Virus record (IMG/VR): IMGVR_UViG_3300020187_000009 | Span: 1 to 64,000 of that record | DNA length: 64,000 nt | Strand: one strand, 5' to 3' | Source of the DNA: a virus | Shown: in pieces, positions 16,962-26,202 of the stretch | Position numbering within the stretch: the stretch's first letter is position 1 | Layout of the letters: the number at the start of each line of letters is the position of its first letter | Notes under the pieces: model-generated | What the model saw: the letters and a program-made list of their open reading frames with translations, nothing else | The model's database searches: none | What the model was told of the DNA's origin: nothing | Position numbers and translations under genes: made by a program

Positions 16962-18628
16962 GAATAGATTCAATACAATTTAAGAATTTTGCAAGCTACG
17001 GTAATCAGATTCAAAAGCTAGAGTTTGATGAAGAATTTTCAGAGTTGTTTCTAACACTAGGTAAAAACGGTGACGGAAAGACAACTATTGCAAATGCAAT
17101 TATATATGCGTTATATGGCAAGGTTGAAGGAGTAAAACTTGGAGACTTGCCTAATAGAATTAACGGAGAACTTTGGGTTAAAATAAATCTACAATGCGGA
17201 AACATCAGCGTTGAAATAGAACGTGGCCTTTCTCCTGGACTATTTAGTGTTAAGTTAAATGGGGTAGAATTTGATAAAGCTGGTAAAAAAAGCGTCCAAG
17301 ATTATCTAGAGGAAGAAGTTTTTGGAATACCTTATCATGTTTTTAAGAACATTATTATTCTATCAATTAACGATTTTAAATCATTCTTAACAATGAGCAA
17401 CAGTGACAAGAAACAAATTATTGATAAAATGTTTGGGTTCTCGGTGTTGAATGATATGCAAAATCAAATTAAAGAAGAGAGAAAACTAATAAAGAACGAT
17501 ATTACAACGTACGATCATGAGCTGAGTCAAATAATGGAATCAATAGGTTCAGTACGCCAAAAATTAAATACTCTATTAGAAGAATCTTCACTAAAAAATA
17601 AAGAAAAGATACAAGATCTAAAAAATCAACTAATAGAACTTAATGATTCAGCAAAAGATCTAAAAATAAGTAAAGGAGAACTTGCATTAACTATTGGAGA
17701 TCTTAATACAAACTATGACGAGGCTAGAAACAATGCAAGTACATTAAAACACGAGATTGAATATCTTAAAAAGAAAGTGAATTTATATGAGAGTGGTAAT
17801 TGTCCAACTTGTGAAACTAAATTAGACAGCGATTGGCATACTCAAAAATTAGATGAGTTTACTAGCCAACTAGAGAATAGTGCTGAACAAATTAAGACGC
17901 AAAAAATATTAATGGATAATACCAAAGTTAAAATAGATCATTTATTAAAAGATAAAAAGAAAATTGATAATTCAGTTTCTGAAATAAAATACCTAATGCA
18001 TTCTTTAAAGAATGAATTAATTAAAATAAAAGATACATCAAGTGGAGATCAATTTGAACACCTTAAGACATTAGTTAAAGAATTTGAAGAAAAAGAGTCT
18101 GAAAAGTCTAAAGAATCTAGTAAGCTATCAAATGACTATCAATTCATGGAAATGGTAGAAACTATATTAGGCGAGGACGGTGTTAAAAATCTAGCTGTTA
18201 AAACTATCTTACCAGGATTAAATACTAATATTGCAGCTATGGCTGCAACAATGCACTTGCAGTTTCATATTAGATTTGATGAAAAGTTCAATTGTATTAT
18301 TAATCATTTAGGTGAAGAAATTAATCCAATGACTCTTTCTACTGGAGAACGCAAAAAAGCAGATTTCATTATTATTATCGCAATCATTAAGATCCTTAAA
18401 TTAAGGTTTCCTCAATTAAACTTATTGTTCTTGGATGAGTTATTAAGTTCTGTTGATCCAGACGGAGTACATAACATATTAAAGATATTAAGCCAAGTTA
18501 TTAAAGAAAATAAGATAAATACGTTTGTAATAAATCATTCTCAACTACCACATGAGATCTTTGATAAAAGATTGCTGATATATCGAGACAATGGATTTTC
18601 TAAGTTCGATATCGAAAGGATAGAATAA
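16958..18628 (+). CDS. 46: Recombination ATPase subunit gp46 (Rad50/SbcC-like)
   Basis: 556 residues, matching T4 gp46 (560). P-loop GKNGDGKTT near 34-42; two coiled-coil arms flank a zinc hook CPTC near 281-284; ABC signature LSTGERKKAD near 460 and Walker B LLFLDELLSSVD near 488. It drives and gates the gp47 nuclease in DNA end resection. Translationally coupled to gp47 through the overlapping ATGA. It ends the replication/recombination block; a late-type promoter signal follows. Confidence 0.94.
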   Translation: MRIDSIQFKNFASYGNQIQKLEFDEEFSELFLTLGKNGDGKTTIANAIIYALYGKVEGVKLGDLPNRINGELWVKINLQCGNISVEIERGLSPGLFSVKLNGVEFDKAGKKSVQDYLEEEVFGIPYHVFKNIIILSINDFKSFLTMSNSDKKQIIDKMFGFSVLNDMQNQIKEERKLIKNDITTYDHELSQIMESIGSVRQKLNTLLEESSLKNKEKIQDLKNQLIELNDSAKDLKISKGELALTIGDLNTNYDEARNNASTLKHEIEYLKKKVNLYESGNCPTCETKLDSDWHTQKLDEFTSQLENSAEQIKTQKILMDNTKVKIDHLLKDKKKIDNSVSEIKYLMHSLKNELIKIKDTSSGDQFEHLKTLVKEFEEKESEKSKESSKLSNDYQFMEMVETILGEDGVKNLAVKTILPGLNTNIAAMAATMHLQFHIRFDEKFNCIINHLGEEINPMTLSTGERKKADFIIIIAIIKILKLRFPQLNLLFLDELLSSVDPDGVHNILKILSQVIKENKINTFVINHSQLPHEIFDKRLLIYRDNGFSKFDIERIE

Positions 18629-18634
18629 TTTCTA

Positions 18635-18643
18635 GATATATAA
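18635..18643 (+). promoter_or_regulatory. Late-type promoter signal (GATATATAA)
   Basis: Exact GATATATAA ending 21 bases before the structural gene at 18665, at the switch from replication to virion genes. Confidence 0.6.
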
Positions 18644-18664
18644 ATAAATCAAAAGTTAAATTAA

Positions 18665-19471
18665 ATGGCTTCCTACAATATAAAATGGAATAAGGACGAT
18701 AGTGTTGTAAGGCATTTAATCATCGGCCTTCTTGCAGATCTAAATAAAAAATTAAGCTTCAGCAGGCAGTTATCAAATGATAACAGGGTTGAAGTCGACG
18801 TCCCATTCTATTATTCTATAACTGGAGACGATAACTTTTTAAGAGATAACTTTTTATTTACAACAGTAGGAGGTACAAATTGCGTACCGGGCGCTGAAAA
18901 AGCTGATGGAAATTACGATCAAGTACCAAGAGGAGTTGTAAACATGACATCTCTTAATGTAGATCCAACAAAAATAGTAAACAAGAGGAATTTAGGCCAA
19001 TACGCAATACTTGATTCTGATGGAACGATGCAAAGTTACGTTGCAGAGTTTAATATGATTCCAATAGTAATAGGAATAGAAGTATCTATCGTGTTATCAA
19101 GCCAACTAGATATATTTAAAGTTACCGAAGCGATCATTAAAAAAATGTATAGGGCTAATTACTATAATGTAGAGGTTGGCCATTTAGAAGAAGGCGTATA
19201 TCGAGTATCTTCAGAGTACGCAGTACCTGATGATTATTCTACTGAAAGACCTATTGAATTTGGATTTGGAGAAAAAGAAGACTTTAAAGTCACATTTAAC
19301 CTAGACATTAATTCGTTTATTCCAGTATTTGATTTTGATACAGCAAGACACGCTGGAAATAGAATGGTTGAAATAGGAAGTTTTGATAATAACGAAGGAG
19401 GAGGATCTAATTCTTCATTATTAGGAGACAACTATAAAGTAGTAGGAAGAGATCTTCCATTTAAAGAATAA
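18665..19471 (+). CDS. Probable virion structural protein (tail or baseplate)
   Basis: 268 residues with no membrane segments or catalytic motif. It opens the structural block after a GATATATAA signal. The segment IPIVIGIEVSIVLSSQLD, followed by IFKVTEAIIKKMYRAN, looks like a virion-protein fold I associate with T4-like phages of marine bacteria, but I cannot assign a gp number. The C-terminus is Gly/Asn/Ser-rich (NNEGGGSNSS). The call as structural rests on promoter type and neighbours. Confidence 0.65.
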   Translation: MASYNIKWNKDDSVVRHLIIGLLADLNKKLSFSRQLSNDNRVEVDVPFYYSITGDDNFLRDNFLFTTVGGTNCVPGAEKADGNYDQVPRGVVNMTSLNVDPTKIVNKRNLGQYAILDSDGTMQSYVAEFNMIPIVIGIEVSIVLSSQLDIFKVTEAIIKKMYRANYYNVEVGHLEEGVYRVSSEYAVPDDYSTERPIEFGFGEKEDFKVTFNLDINSFIPVFDFDTARHAGNRMVEIGSFDNNEGGGSNSSLLGDNYKVVGRDLPFKE

Positions 19472-19477
19472 AAAGAT

Positions 19478-19486
19478 GATATATAA
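19478..19486 (+). promoter_or_regulatory. Late-type promoter signal (GATATATAA)
   Basis: Exact match ending 22 bases before the start at 19509. Confidence 0.6.
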
Positions 19487-19508
19487 ACAAAATTAAGAAC
19501 CAAATAAA

Positions 19509-20717
19509 ATGGAAAAAATAAGAAAAAACATTTTCACAATCTGTTTTGATGCTAACGAATCTTCAAAGGTATTGTATTCATCAGATACTTTTTTTAATAT
19601 CACTGAAGGTAATGTTAGAACTATTAATAGACCTGATAATTCACTAAAAGCATTAGAATACGCGATGCGTAATTTTAAAGTAACTAATGAAGGATTACAT
19701 TTCTACTACAATTTATCCTCAAAATCAATTATGAGAGTTGTAGAAGGCTCTTCTTTAGAATTACAAGAAGATAAAAATAAGGCATCTGTATTAGCATTTG
19801 AAAAGATTGAAAAGATTAATGAAAAGATTAATGATCTAGAATCATTAAGAAATGAGCATACGCTTGCTGGAAACACAGTAGCAGTAAATGAAGCTGGAAT
19901 GATGATCAGCAGTGCGATGTCACAAATCGCTAACCTTAAAAAAGAAGCAAACTTCGTACTTTATAAATATGTTGCTGAAGAAAACAAGGTTTATATGAAC
20001 AATAGAGAAGTTTTTTTAGATAGTTTAACTGAAGACGCATTTGCTTCTGGATTAATTGAATATTCTGATAAGGCAATTTTAGAAACATTTGCTTTTGCTG
20101 CTAAGCAGTTTAATGCATTCGGAATAGCTGAAAATTTAGTTGAAGTTAATGATAACGATATTAAAATATCAACAATTAGAGTTAATGAAAAAGCTTTCGT
20201 ATTTAGAAACAATACATCAGCTAAAGTTACATCATTAAATGAGCTCTCAGCAGTAGCAACCATTGATTATGTTGCAGAAAATACTGGAGAAGATGTTTCT
20301 TTTATGTTTAAAGATGTTTTAGAATCTCAAATTTCTATAAAAGAAAGAATTGCTGAAAGAATTCTAGAGAGTTATGAATTAATTTCATTCTTAAAAGATC
20401 AGCGAAATGTTTTAGCAGAATCTAATAAAAACATTCCAGAAATTAAAGAAGCAGATTCTTTAATTAATTCTGAAATAAAAAGAATACAAGAAAATATTAC
20501 TATCCTAGAGAACGATGAACTTACTAGAAACGATGGATTTATTAATGGAGTCCTACTAGTAGATTCAGAAGGAATTACAAAAGGAACAGAAATAAAAGTA
20601 GATGCACTAGACTATACTACAGCATCTAGCGACGATATGGTAAATATTGTTTATGGAGAAGATATCCTTAAGATTAATAAAAGATCTATAGAGATATCCC
20701 CAAAAGAAACAATATAA
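19509..20717 (+). CDS. Unrecognised late protein with coiled-coil segments
   Basis: 402 residues, preceded by a late-type promoter signal and followed by a strong terminator, so probably a single late transcript. Two helical coiled-coil stretches are visible near residues 95-150 (EKIEKINEKINDLESLRNE) and 275-335 (ERIAERILESYELISFL and on). The rest is mixed alpha/beta. No signal peptide or enzyme motif. It could be a minor virion or assembly protein; no family recognised. Confidence 0.65.
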   Translation: MEKIRKNIFTICFDANESSKVLYSSDTFFNITEGNVRTINRPDNSLKALEYAMRNFKVTNEGLHFYYNLSSKSIMRVVEGSSLELQEDKNKASVLAFEKIEKINEKINDLESLRNEHTLAGNTVAVNEAGMMISSAMSQIANLKKEANFVLYKYVAEENKVYMNNREVFLDSLTEDAFASGLIEYSDKAILETFAFAAKQFNAFGIAENLVEVNDNDIKISTIRVNEKAFVFRNNTSAKVTSLNELSAVATIDYVAENTGEDVSFMFKDVLESQISIKERIAERILESYELISFLKDQRNVLAESNKNIPEIKEADSLINSEIKRIQENITILENDELTRNDGFINGVLLVDSEGITKGTEIKVDALDYTTASSDDMVNIVYGEDILKINKRSIEISPKETI

Positions 20718-20743
20718 CACATAATATAGAACACTAGTAGTTG

Positions 20744-20771
20744 AAGGCTCAGAGAAATCTGAGCCTTTTTT
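20744..20771 (+). terminator. Rho-independent terminator
   Basis: AAGGCTCAGA / TCTGAGCCTT around GAAA with a T run; same stem-GAAA-stem design as the one at 5245. Confidence 0.9.
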
Positions 20772-20784
20772 AATAAAAAATATT

Positions 20785-20820
20785 AGAAACAAATGCGTTT
20801 TTTTTAATATAACATCTAAA
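20785..20820 (+). promoter_or_regulatory. Middle-type promoter signal before gp55
   Basis: GAAACAA at 20786-20792, 14-base gap, ATATAAC at 20807-20813, then ATCTAAA. It would make the late sigma gene a middle gene. Confidence 0.6.
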
Positions 20821-20836
20821 CAATTAAATTAACAAA

Positions 20837-21217
20837 GTGGCTAGAAAAAAGAATTACTTAAACAATAAAGATCTTTACGCTGAAATCGTATTATCAAAAG
20901 AACAGGATAAGCTCACAAAAACCGCTGAAAAAATGCTAGTGATGCTTGCTGAAAGGGCCATTAGAAAATTAACATATGTTAGTGATGATGATAGACAAGA
21001 TTGTCTTCAATTTGCACTGTTGGACTTACTAAAGTACTGGCGTAATTTTAATCCAAAGTATACTAACGCATTCGCTTACTTTACAGAGATAGCTAAAAGA
21101 GGATACGCAAAGGGATGGAATAAGATACACCCTAAAAAATATAAGTCGACATTAAGTTTGGACAAGGGTAACTCCGGAGGTTCTGAATATAATGGAGGAG
21201 GACTCTTTAACATCTAA
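20837..21217 (+). CDS. 55: Late transcription sigma factor (gp55-like)
   Basis: 126 residues from a GTG start. It contains a stripped-down sigma-70 region 2: DDRQDCLQFALLDLLKYW, followed by FNPKYTNAFAYFTEIAKRGYAKGW, the pattern of T4 gp55 and its cyanophage relatives. It has no region 4, as in gp55, which reads a -10-only late promoter. The C-terminus (LSLDKGN, then GGGLFNI) is a plausible clamp-binding tail, as T4 gp55 is activated by the clamp. It would read the GATATATAA signals before virion genes. Coupled to the next gene by overlap of one base. Confidence 0.8.
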   Translation: MARKKNYLNNKDLYAEIVLSKEQDKLTKTAEKMLVMLAERAIRKLTYVSDDDRQDCLQFALLDLLKYWRNFNPKYTNAFAYFTEIAKRGYAKGWNKIHPKKYKSTLSLDKGNSGGSEYNGGGLFNI

Positions 21218-21693
21218 TGTCAATAAAAAACGTTAAGCCTACCAAGAACTCTGGATTTAGTCAAGGATATTTTAATCCAACTAATCCAATAAAGTATCTA
21301 GGGAAGCCACCGATAATATATAGGTCATCTTGGGAAAGGAAGTTTATGATATTATGCGATACTAGAGAAGATGTAACAGGGTGGTCTAGCGAACCTGTAG
21401 AGATTAAATATTGGTCTACCTTAGATTCTAAAGAGAGGAAGTATTATCCAGACTTTTATATGAAAGTTAAAAAACAAGATGGCACGCTTGAAGAGCTTTT
21501 AATCGAGATAAAACCTTCAGATCAAATCAAAAAACCTAAGCAACCTACGACAAACTCAAAAAAAGCATTAAAATCTTATAAATTCTTAGCAGAGCAATTT
21601 GTTATTAATCGTGATAAATATTCATATGCTAAACGATGGGCTGAAGAAAGAGGATGGAGGTTTATAGTTCTCACAGAAAAGTCGCTTAAATAA
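21217..21693 (+). CDS. 4: Head completion protein gp4-like
   Basis: 158 residues; T4 gp4 is 150. It has a TnsA/nuclease-like pattern: SSWERKFMILCDTRE, then VTGWSSEPVEIKYW, YYPDFYMKV and LLIEIKPSDQ, giving the E...D...ExK metal-binding set. The T4 homologue acts late in head maturation, before tail joining. It overlaps gp55 by one base at the start and the next gene by one base at the end, so all three are translated together. Confidence 0.8.
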   Translation: MSIKNVKPTKNSGFSQGYFNPTNPIKYLGKPPIIYRSSWERKFMILCDTREDVTGWSSEPVEIKYWSTLDSKERKYYPDFYMKVKKQDGTLEELLIEIKPSDQIKKPKQPTTNSKKALKSYKFLAEQFVINRDKYSYAKRWAEERGWRFIVLTEKSLK

Positions 21694-22298
21694 TGGGGAA
21701 AATTAAAAAAGATATAAGAGATTTAAGTAAAGATGCTGGCAGTAAACAAAAAGCTGTCGCTAATGCTGAGTCTTGGTTTTTAAAATCTAAAAGCGACAGT
21801 AAAAATAAAGAAGTATCAGCGACTAGTGATAAGTTTATGCCTGGTAAAATATATGTTTTTGAATATAGAATGCCTAAAGGAATTGAAACTCTTGAATGGT
21901 GGGATAGCGCTCCTGTTGTTTTAGCACTAGATCAATCACCCACAGGAAACGACTGTGGTATTAACTTAAACATACTACCAGTACTTGTTAAAGAAGAGCT
22001 ACTAGACTTTGTTTATGAAAAAATGCAAGGTCAAATTAAAAGCAATTCAGCTGGAAAAAGAGCAATGAATGCTAAAAGACAAGGACTTCTTAAACTTACA
22101 TATAAGGGTGCATCTTTATTTCTAAAACAATATGGATACGATTTCGCAATAAGGCAATATATCACAAAACTTAAGTCAAGACAAGCAGTTGTATCTTATG
22201 AAAACTGGGCAAAGATTGTTTTATGTGACTTTGCAAATCTTAAAGGAATAAATCCAAATACACTTAAAGAACAATTTAGAAAACACCTCAAAAAATAA
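21693..22298 (+). CDS. T4-like virion or assembly protein with PGKxYxFxY motif
   Basis: 201 residues, starting on the last base of gp4 and ending shortly before the portal gene. It contains FMPGKIYVFEYRMPK, then LEWWDSAPVVLAL and GINLNILP. I recall this PGK-Y-F-Y ... P-L-V-L ... N-L-H/N-x-L-P pattern in many T4-like phage proteins of the head/neck/baseplate region, but not the exact gp number. In T4 the gene after 4 is 53, but this product does not resemble T4 gp53. Probably structural. Confidence 0.65.
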   Translation: MGKIKKDIRDLSKDAGSKQKAVANAESWFLKSKSDSKNKEVSATSDKFMPGKIYVFEYRMPKGIETLEWWDSAPVVLALDQSPTGNDCGINLNILPVLVKEELLDFVYEKMQGQIKSNSAGKRAMNAKRQGLLKLTYKGASLFLKQYGYDFAIRQYITKLKSRQAVVSYENWAKIVLCDFANLKGINPNTLKEQFRKHLKK

Positions 22299-22300
22299 AG

Positions 22301-22309
22301 AATATATAA
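22301..22309 (+). promoter_or_regulatory. Late-type promoter variant (AATATATAA)
   Basis: One-base variant ending 23 bases before the portal start. Confidence 0.45.
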
Positions 22310-22332
22310 TCAGAATACAATATTAAGCTACT

Positions 22333-23928
22333 ATGGCAGGATTTACAGAAAAAAGAAATGGTCCATTAAGTACCAACAAGATTAATTTTAGTCTTTCAGA
22401 CTCTCTGAAGGCATTATCTTCGTTCGGTATGAGATATGACGATCTAGTACTTAGACAGTCTCAAGCGATCGGTCCAATGGAGGATCAAATTGGGTATGGT
22501 CAAATGAACCCAATGGGATGGGATAACGATGACATTTACGGTGCATTTGCCGCAATGTCTATGACCGATACTAATTTAAAGAAAAACATCCCGTTTTTTG
22601 ACAAAGATTATGCAGGTAAAAGAGATGATTTAAGAAGATTTGCGCTAAATGATGAGATAGAAGACATTCTCGATATTCTATGTGATGAGACCGTAGTATA
22701 TGATGAAAAGAACTTTTTTGCGCAGCCTGAAATTCTTGGAATGGATGTTTCCGATGAGGTTCAAAAGGATCTTCAGAAATACTTTAAGCAAATCTATCAA
22801 TATTTTGGATTTACAACAGATCAATCAGCTTGGTATTACTATCGTAAATTTTTAATTGATGGTTACTTAGCATTTGAGATTGTTTATTCACCTGACCAAA
22901 AAGATGTAATAGGATTTAAAGAGATCGATCCAATTACATTAGTACCAGGTTATAATCATGATGATGGTAAGAAGATATGGGTACAATATAAAGATGATCC
23001 AATAAAGCAGAGAAAATTATATGATTCTCAAATAATATATCTTTCATATTCTTCAATAACAACAGCTTCTAGAGCATCATACATTGAAAGACTTGTAAGG
23101 GCATTTAACCTACTAAGAATAATGGAACATACTAGAGTTATTTGGGCAACCACAAACTCTAGTTTTAGAATGAAGTTTATTATACCAGTTGGTGGTAAAT
23201 CTAAAACTAGAGCAAAGCAATCTCTAGCGCAGTTAATGCATTCATATAAAGAGAACGTTGATTTTGATTGGGATAGTGCATCTCTACAAACAGATGGTAA
23301 GCCGATGCTTCAATTCAATAAAGAATATTGGTTACCAAGCAAGGAGGGAGAAACTCCTGAAATTGAAACACTAGGTGGAGATGGTCCAGATCTTTCAGAC
23401 ACAGAAGCTCTAAAATACTTTTCTGATAAATTAAAACATGTTTCTAAAATTCCATACTCTAGGTTTTTATACGAAGACGGTGGAGGAGATTTCAACATGG
23501 CAGCTGATGGTATGATAAGAGACGAAATTAAATTCTCTAAGTTTATTAAGAGACTTAGATCTGTATTTCAAGAAATATTAGTAAAGCCGCTTTATATTCA
23601 AATGTGTCTTAAATATCCAGAGTTCGAAAACGATCCTCAATTTAAAACACAAGTTGCTTTAAGGTTTAATGAAGAAAACGTATTCTCTGAGTTAAAGGAT
23701 ATGGAGATCATGGAAAAAAGACTTGAATTTATAGGTAGCATGCGAGATAGTTTAATGACAACAAATCAAGAAACAATGGAAGAAGAATATTACTTCTCAT
23801 TAGATTATCTTGTTAAGAGGTATCTTAAGTTGACCGACGATGACATTACAGCAAACGATTCAGCAAAAGCAAAAGACACTGCAGACGAGGCCGGAGAAGA
23901 TTCAGGAGATGATGAAATGGGCTTCTAA
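22333..23928 (+). CDS. 20: Portal vertex protein gp20
   Basis: 531 residues; T4 gp20 is 524. Segments typical of T4 portals are present: YYRKFLIDGYLAFEIVY, FKEIDPITLVPGYN, the stem-helix region ending KIPYSRFLYEDGGG and FSKFIKRLRSVFQEIL, and an acidic C-terminus (EDSGDDEMGF). It forms the dodecameric ring for DNA entry and the seed for prohead assembly. It is followed by core protein, protease-scaffold and capsid genes in the T4 order 20-67-21-22-23. Confidence 0.93.
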   Translation: MAGFTEKRNGPLSTNKINFSLSDSLKALSSFGMRYDDLVLRQSQAIGPMEDQIGYGQMNPMGWDNDDIYGAFAAMSMTDTNLKKNIPFFDKDYAGKRDDLRRFALNDEIEDILDILCDETVVYDEKNFFAQPEILGMDVSDEVQKDLQKYFKQIYQYFGFTTDQSAWYYYRKFLIDGYLAFEIVYSPDQKDVIGFKEIDPITLVPGYNHDDGKKIWVQYKDDPIKQRKLYDSQIIYLSYSSITTASRASYIERLVRAFNLLRIMEHTRVIWATTNSSFRMKFIIPVGGKSKTRAKQSLAQLMHSYKENVDFDWDSASLQTDGKPMLQFNKEYWLPSKEGETPEIETLGGDGPDLSDTEALKYFSDKLKHVSKIPYSRFLYEDGGGDFNMAADGMIRDEIKFSKFIKRLRSVFQEILVKPLYIQMCLKYPEFENDPQFKTQVALRFNEENVFSELKDMEIMEKRLEFIGSMRDSLMTTNQETMEEEYYFSLDYLVKRYLKLTDDDITANDSAKAKDTADEAGEDSGDDEMGF

Positions 23929-23934
23929 AAATAC

Positions 23935-23943
23935 GATATATAA
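23935..23943 (+). promoter_or_regulatory. Late-type promoter signal (GATATATAA), very close to the start codon
   Basis: Exact match ending four bases before the ATG at 23948. If used, the message would be nearly or fully leaderless; it may instead be a chance match. Confidence 0.35.
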
Positions 23944-23947
23944 TACT

Positions 23948-24289
23948 ATGAAACACATTAAACTATTTGAAGAATTTGTTAGTGAGAATACAATGTCTCC
24001 TAGCAAAGAATCTGAAGTCTTAATAGACGACATTAAATTAGAGAATGGTAAAATAATATCATCCGCTGAAATTGTAGGAACTATTATAAACTCCGAAACT
24101 GAAAAAGCGATCGAAGACCTATTATATGATAAGTATGGTCAAAACGCGTTTAAAGCTGGAGAAATGGAAACCATTAAAAAGTATTGGAATGAATTTCAGG
24201 CTGAAGAAAAAGAAGCCGAGGCTGAAGAAGAAACAGAAGCCGAGGGAGAAGATGAAGGTGGAGAAGATGATCCGCTAGCAGATCTATAA
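23948..24289 (+). CDS. 67: Prohead core protein (gp67-like) with capsid-targeting leader
   Basis: 113 residues from the ATG at 23948 (an in-frame ATG at 23840 overlaps the portal gene and is unlikely). It begins MKHIKLFEEFVSEN, the leader type cut by the prohead protease. The C-terminal third is a run of Glu/Asp with Ala and Gly (AEEKEAEAEEETEAEGED), like the highly acidic T4 gp67. Its position between portal and protease matches T4 gene 67. Role: part of the prohead core, then cut into small acidic peptides. The family call rests on composition and position. Confidence 0.75.
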   Translation: MKHIKLFEEFVSENTMSPSKESEVLIDDIKLENGKIISSAEIVGTIINSETEKAIEDLLYDKYGQNAFKAGEMETIKKYWNEFQAEEKEAEAEEETEAEGEDEGGEDDPLADL

Positions 24290-24307
24290 TAAAAGTATTC
24301 TTAAATA

Positions 24308-24316
24308 GATATATAA
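24308..24316 (+). promoter_or_regulatory. Late-type promoter signal (GATATATAA)
   Basis: Exact match ending 20 bases before the protease-scaffold start at 24337. Confidence 0.6.
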
Positions 24317-24336
24317 AGAAACAATAAATTCAAAAT

Positions 24337-26184
24337 ATGAAAAATAATAATAACCTTTTGATTCTCGAAATGTCATCGAATCCACTTTCGGTAGCAAATG
24401 AAGGAAAGAAAGATTACGTTTTAGAAGGTATATTTGGTGAAATAGATGTAAAGAATAAAAACCAAAGAATCTACACCGAATCTGAATACGTACCGCAAAT
24501 CGAATCATTGCAGCAAAAAATTAAGTCTGGTAAACTATTAGGAGAATTAGATCATCCCTCTCAATTTGATGTTTCTTTAAAAAATGTGTCTCACGTAATA
24601 GAAGAGTTATATTATGATAAAGACGCAAAGCAAGTTAAAGGTAAGATTAGATTATTAGATACAGATGCTGGTAAACAAGCAAAGGCTCTAGTCGATGCTG
24701 GAGTACCTCTTCAAATATCGAGCAGAGCAGCAGGAGCTGTTGAATCTAATGGTACTGTAAAAATTAAACAACTATTTACTTATGACCTAGTAGCCGATCC
24801 AGGTTTTGAAAATGCAGAGCTTAAAAGAGTTAATGAATCTTTTGGATTTTCAAGCGAAAGCGGTCTCTATATTTATGAGATAAATAATACAGAAAACAAT
24901 AACAAAACACAAATCATAGAAAACGAAGACATGGCAGAATATGTAAACGCTGATGACTTTAACAAGTACACTGAGTATCTTGCAAAAGAAATTAAGACAA
25001 TCAAAGAATCAATGGACGTTTCAACTCCAACTGCAGACGCAGTAACTGAAACCGAATTAAATGAAGTTAAAGCTCATAACGATCATATCGTAGAAAGCGT
25101 TAATGGAATTAAGGAATATATGGAATATGTTTCAGAAAAACTAGACCAATCTATACAGTATACAGAACATGTTGCTGAAAAGGCCGACAGTGGAATTCAG
25201 TATTCTGAAGAATTATCTGGAAAACTAGATCAATCTATACAGTATACAGAACATGTTGCTGAAAAACTAGATGAAGGAATTCAGTATTCTGAGCACCTTT
25301 CAGAAGGTATTTCTAAAATTAAGGAGTACGCTAACTATTTAGCAGAATCTCACAATGAAAGTACAACAACTGGAGAAAAACTAGTAGAGTATGTTGATTA
25401 CTTAAAAAACAGTTTGCAATCAGTTACTGAATATGCTGAATATGTTGCTGAAACTGTTAATTCTAATCTATTATTAGAAGATGAAGGTGATCTTAACCTT
25501 CCAGCTGAAGAGCTAGAAAGCGAATTAGATGATAAAACTCCAGAAATTAAAGATGCTGATGGTAAAAAATACGTTAAGGCTAAAGACAGATCTGAAGAGA
25601 CTGAAGAAGTTGAAGATGAGTTGGTTGATGGCGAAGATGGAGCTAAAGAAGTAGCTAAAGAATCTTACAAAAACGAAATAGCTTCAAAACTTTCAAACCT
25701 AGTAGAAGCTGCTACCAAGAAAGAAAATGAAAATCCAACATTCTTTAAAATTGTATCAAATAAAGTTCAAGAGAAATACAACGCTCTGAATGAAGATGCT
25801 AAAATAGAAGTTAGAAGATCAGTATCAAAAAGAGGATTTATGACTGAGGGTCAAATTGAATCTATCATCGAATCTTCTAATCTAATTGTTGAAAATAAAA
25901 ATGCTACACCATATTTTATTGATGCAATGCCAAAGGAATATGGCGAAACATGGAAAAATCTTTCTGAAGCTAAGAAGAACCAAATTACAGCACAATCTAA
26001 ATATCACTCTTTAAATACTGAGTATCAGGTAAGAAACTTCTGGGAAACTAGAGATCTTAGAGAAAGTGCAAAGGTAATGGAGAAACTAAATATGATAACT
26101 GAATCTAAAGTTGAAGAGAAAAAAGGTCTCGGATATGATGCAACAGCGTACACTGATTCATTTAAGAAAAGATTTAATAAATAA
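24337..26184 (+). CDS. 21: Prohead protease fused to scaffold (gp21-gp22-like fusion)
   Basis: 615 residues, almost the sum of T4 gp21 (212) and gp22 (269) plus an acidic linker. Residues 1-180 are protease: KDYVLEGIFGEIDVKNKN, LGELDHPSQFDV (catalytic His) near 68, SSRAAGAV (catalytic Ser) near 129, and LVADPGFENAELKRV. From about 200 to 380 there is a helical, heptad-rich region with 14-residue repeats (LDQSIQYTEHVAEK twice, related copies around it), then an acidic stretch and a helical C-terminal domain that resembles a scaffold core. There is no separate gp22 gene before the capsid gene, so one chain probably supplies scaffold and protease. Confidence 0.85.
   Translation: MKNNNNLLILEMSSNPLSVANEGKKDYVLEGIFGEIDVKNKNQRIYTESEYVPQIESLQQKIKSGKLLGELDHPSQFDVSLKNVSHVIEELYYDKDAKQVKGKIRLLDTDAGKQAKALVDAGVPLQISSRAAGAVESNGTVKIKQLFTYDLVADPGFENAELKRVNESFGFSSESGLYIYEINNTENNNKTQIIENEDMAEYVNADDFNKYTEYLAKEIKTIKESMDVSTPTADAVTETELNEVKAHNDHIVESVNGIKEYMEYVSEKLDQSIQYTEHVAEKADSGIQYSEELSGKLDQSIQYTEHVAEKLDEGIQYSEHLSEGISKIKEYANYLAESHNESTTTGEKLVEYVDYLKNSLQSVTEYAEYVAETVNSNLLLEDEGDLNLPAEELESELDDKTPEIKDADGKKYVKAKDRSEETEEVEDELVDGEDGAKEVAKESYKNEIASKLSNLVEAATKKENENPTFFKIVSNKVQEKYNALNEDAKIEVRRSVSKRGFMTEGQIESIIESSNLIVENKNATPYFIDAMPKEYGETWKNLSEAKKNQITAQSKYHSLNTEYQVRNFWETRDLRESAKVMEKLNMITESKVEEKKGLGYDATAYTDSFKKRFNK
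25130..25320 (+). repeat. 42-base coding repeats in the scaffold region
   Basis: Four to five tandem 42-base units encoding variants of a 14-residue helix repeat; two units are almost identical in DNA (25141 and 25225 region). They extend the predicted coiled coil of the scaffold. Confidence 0.75.
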
Positions 26185-26202
26185 GGATAATACGACTAAG
26201 TT

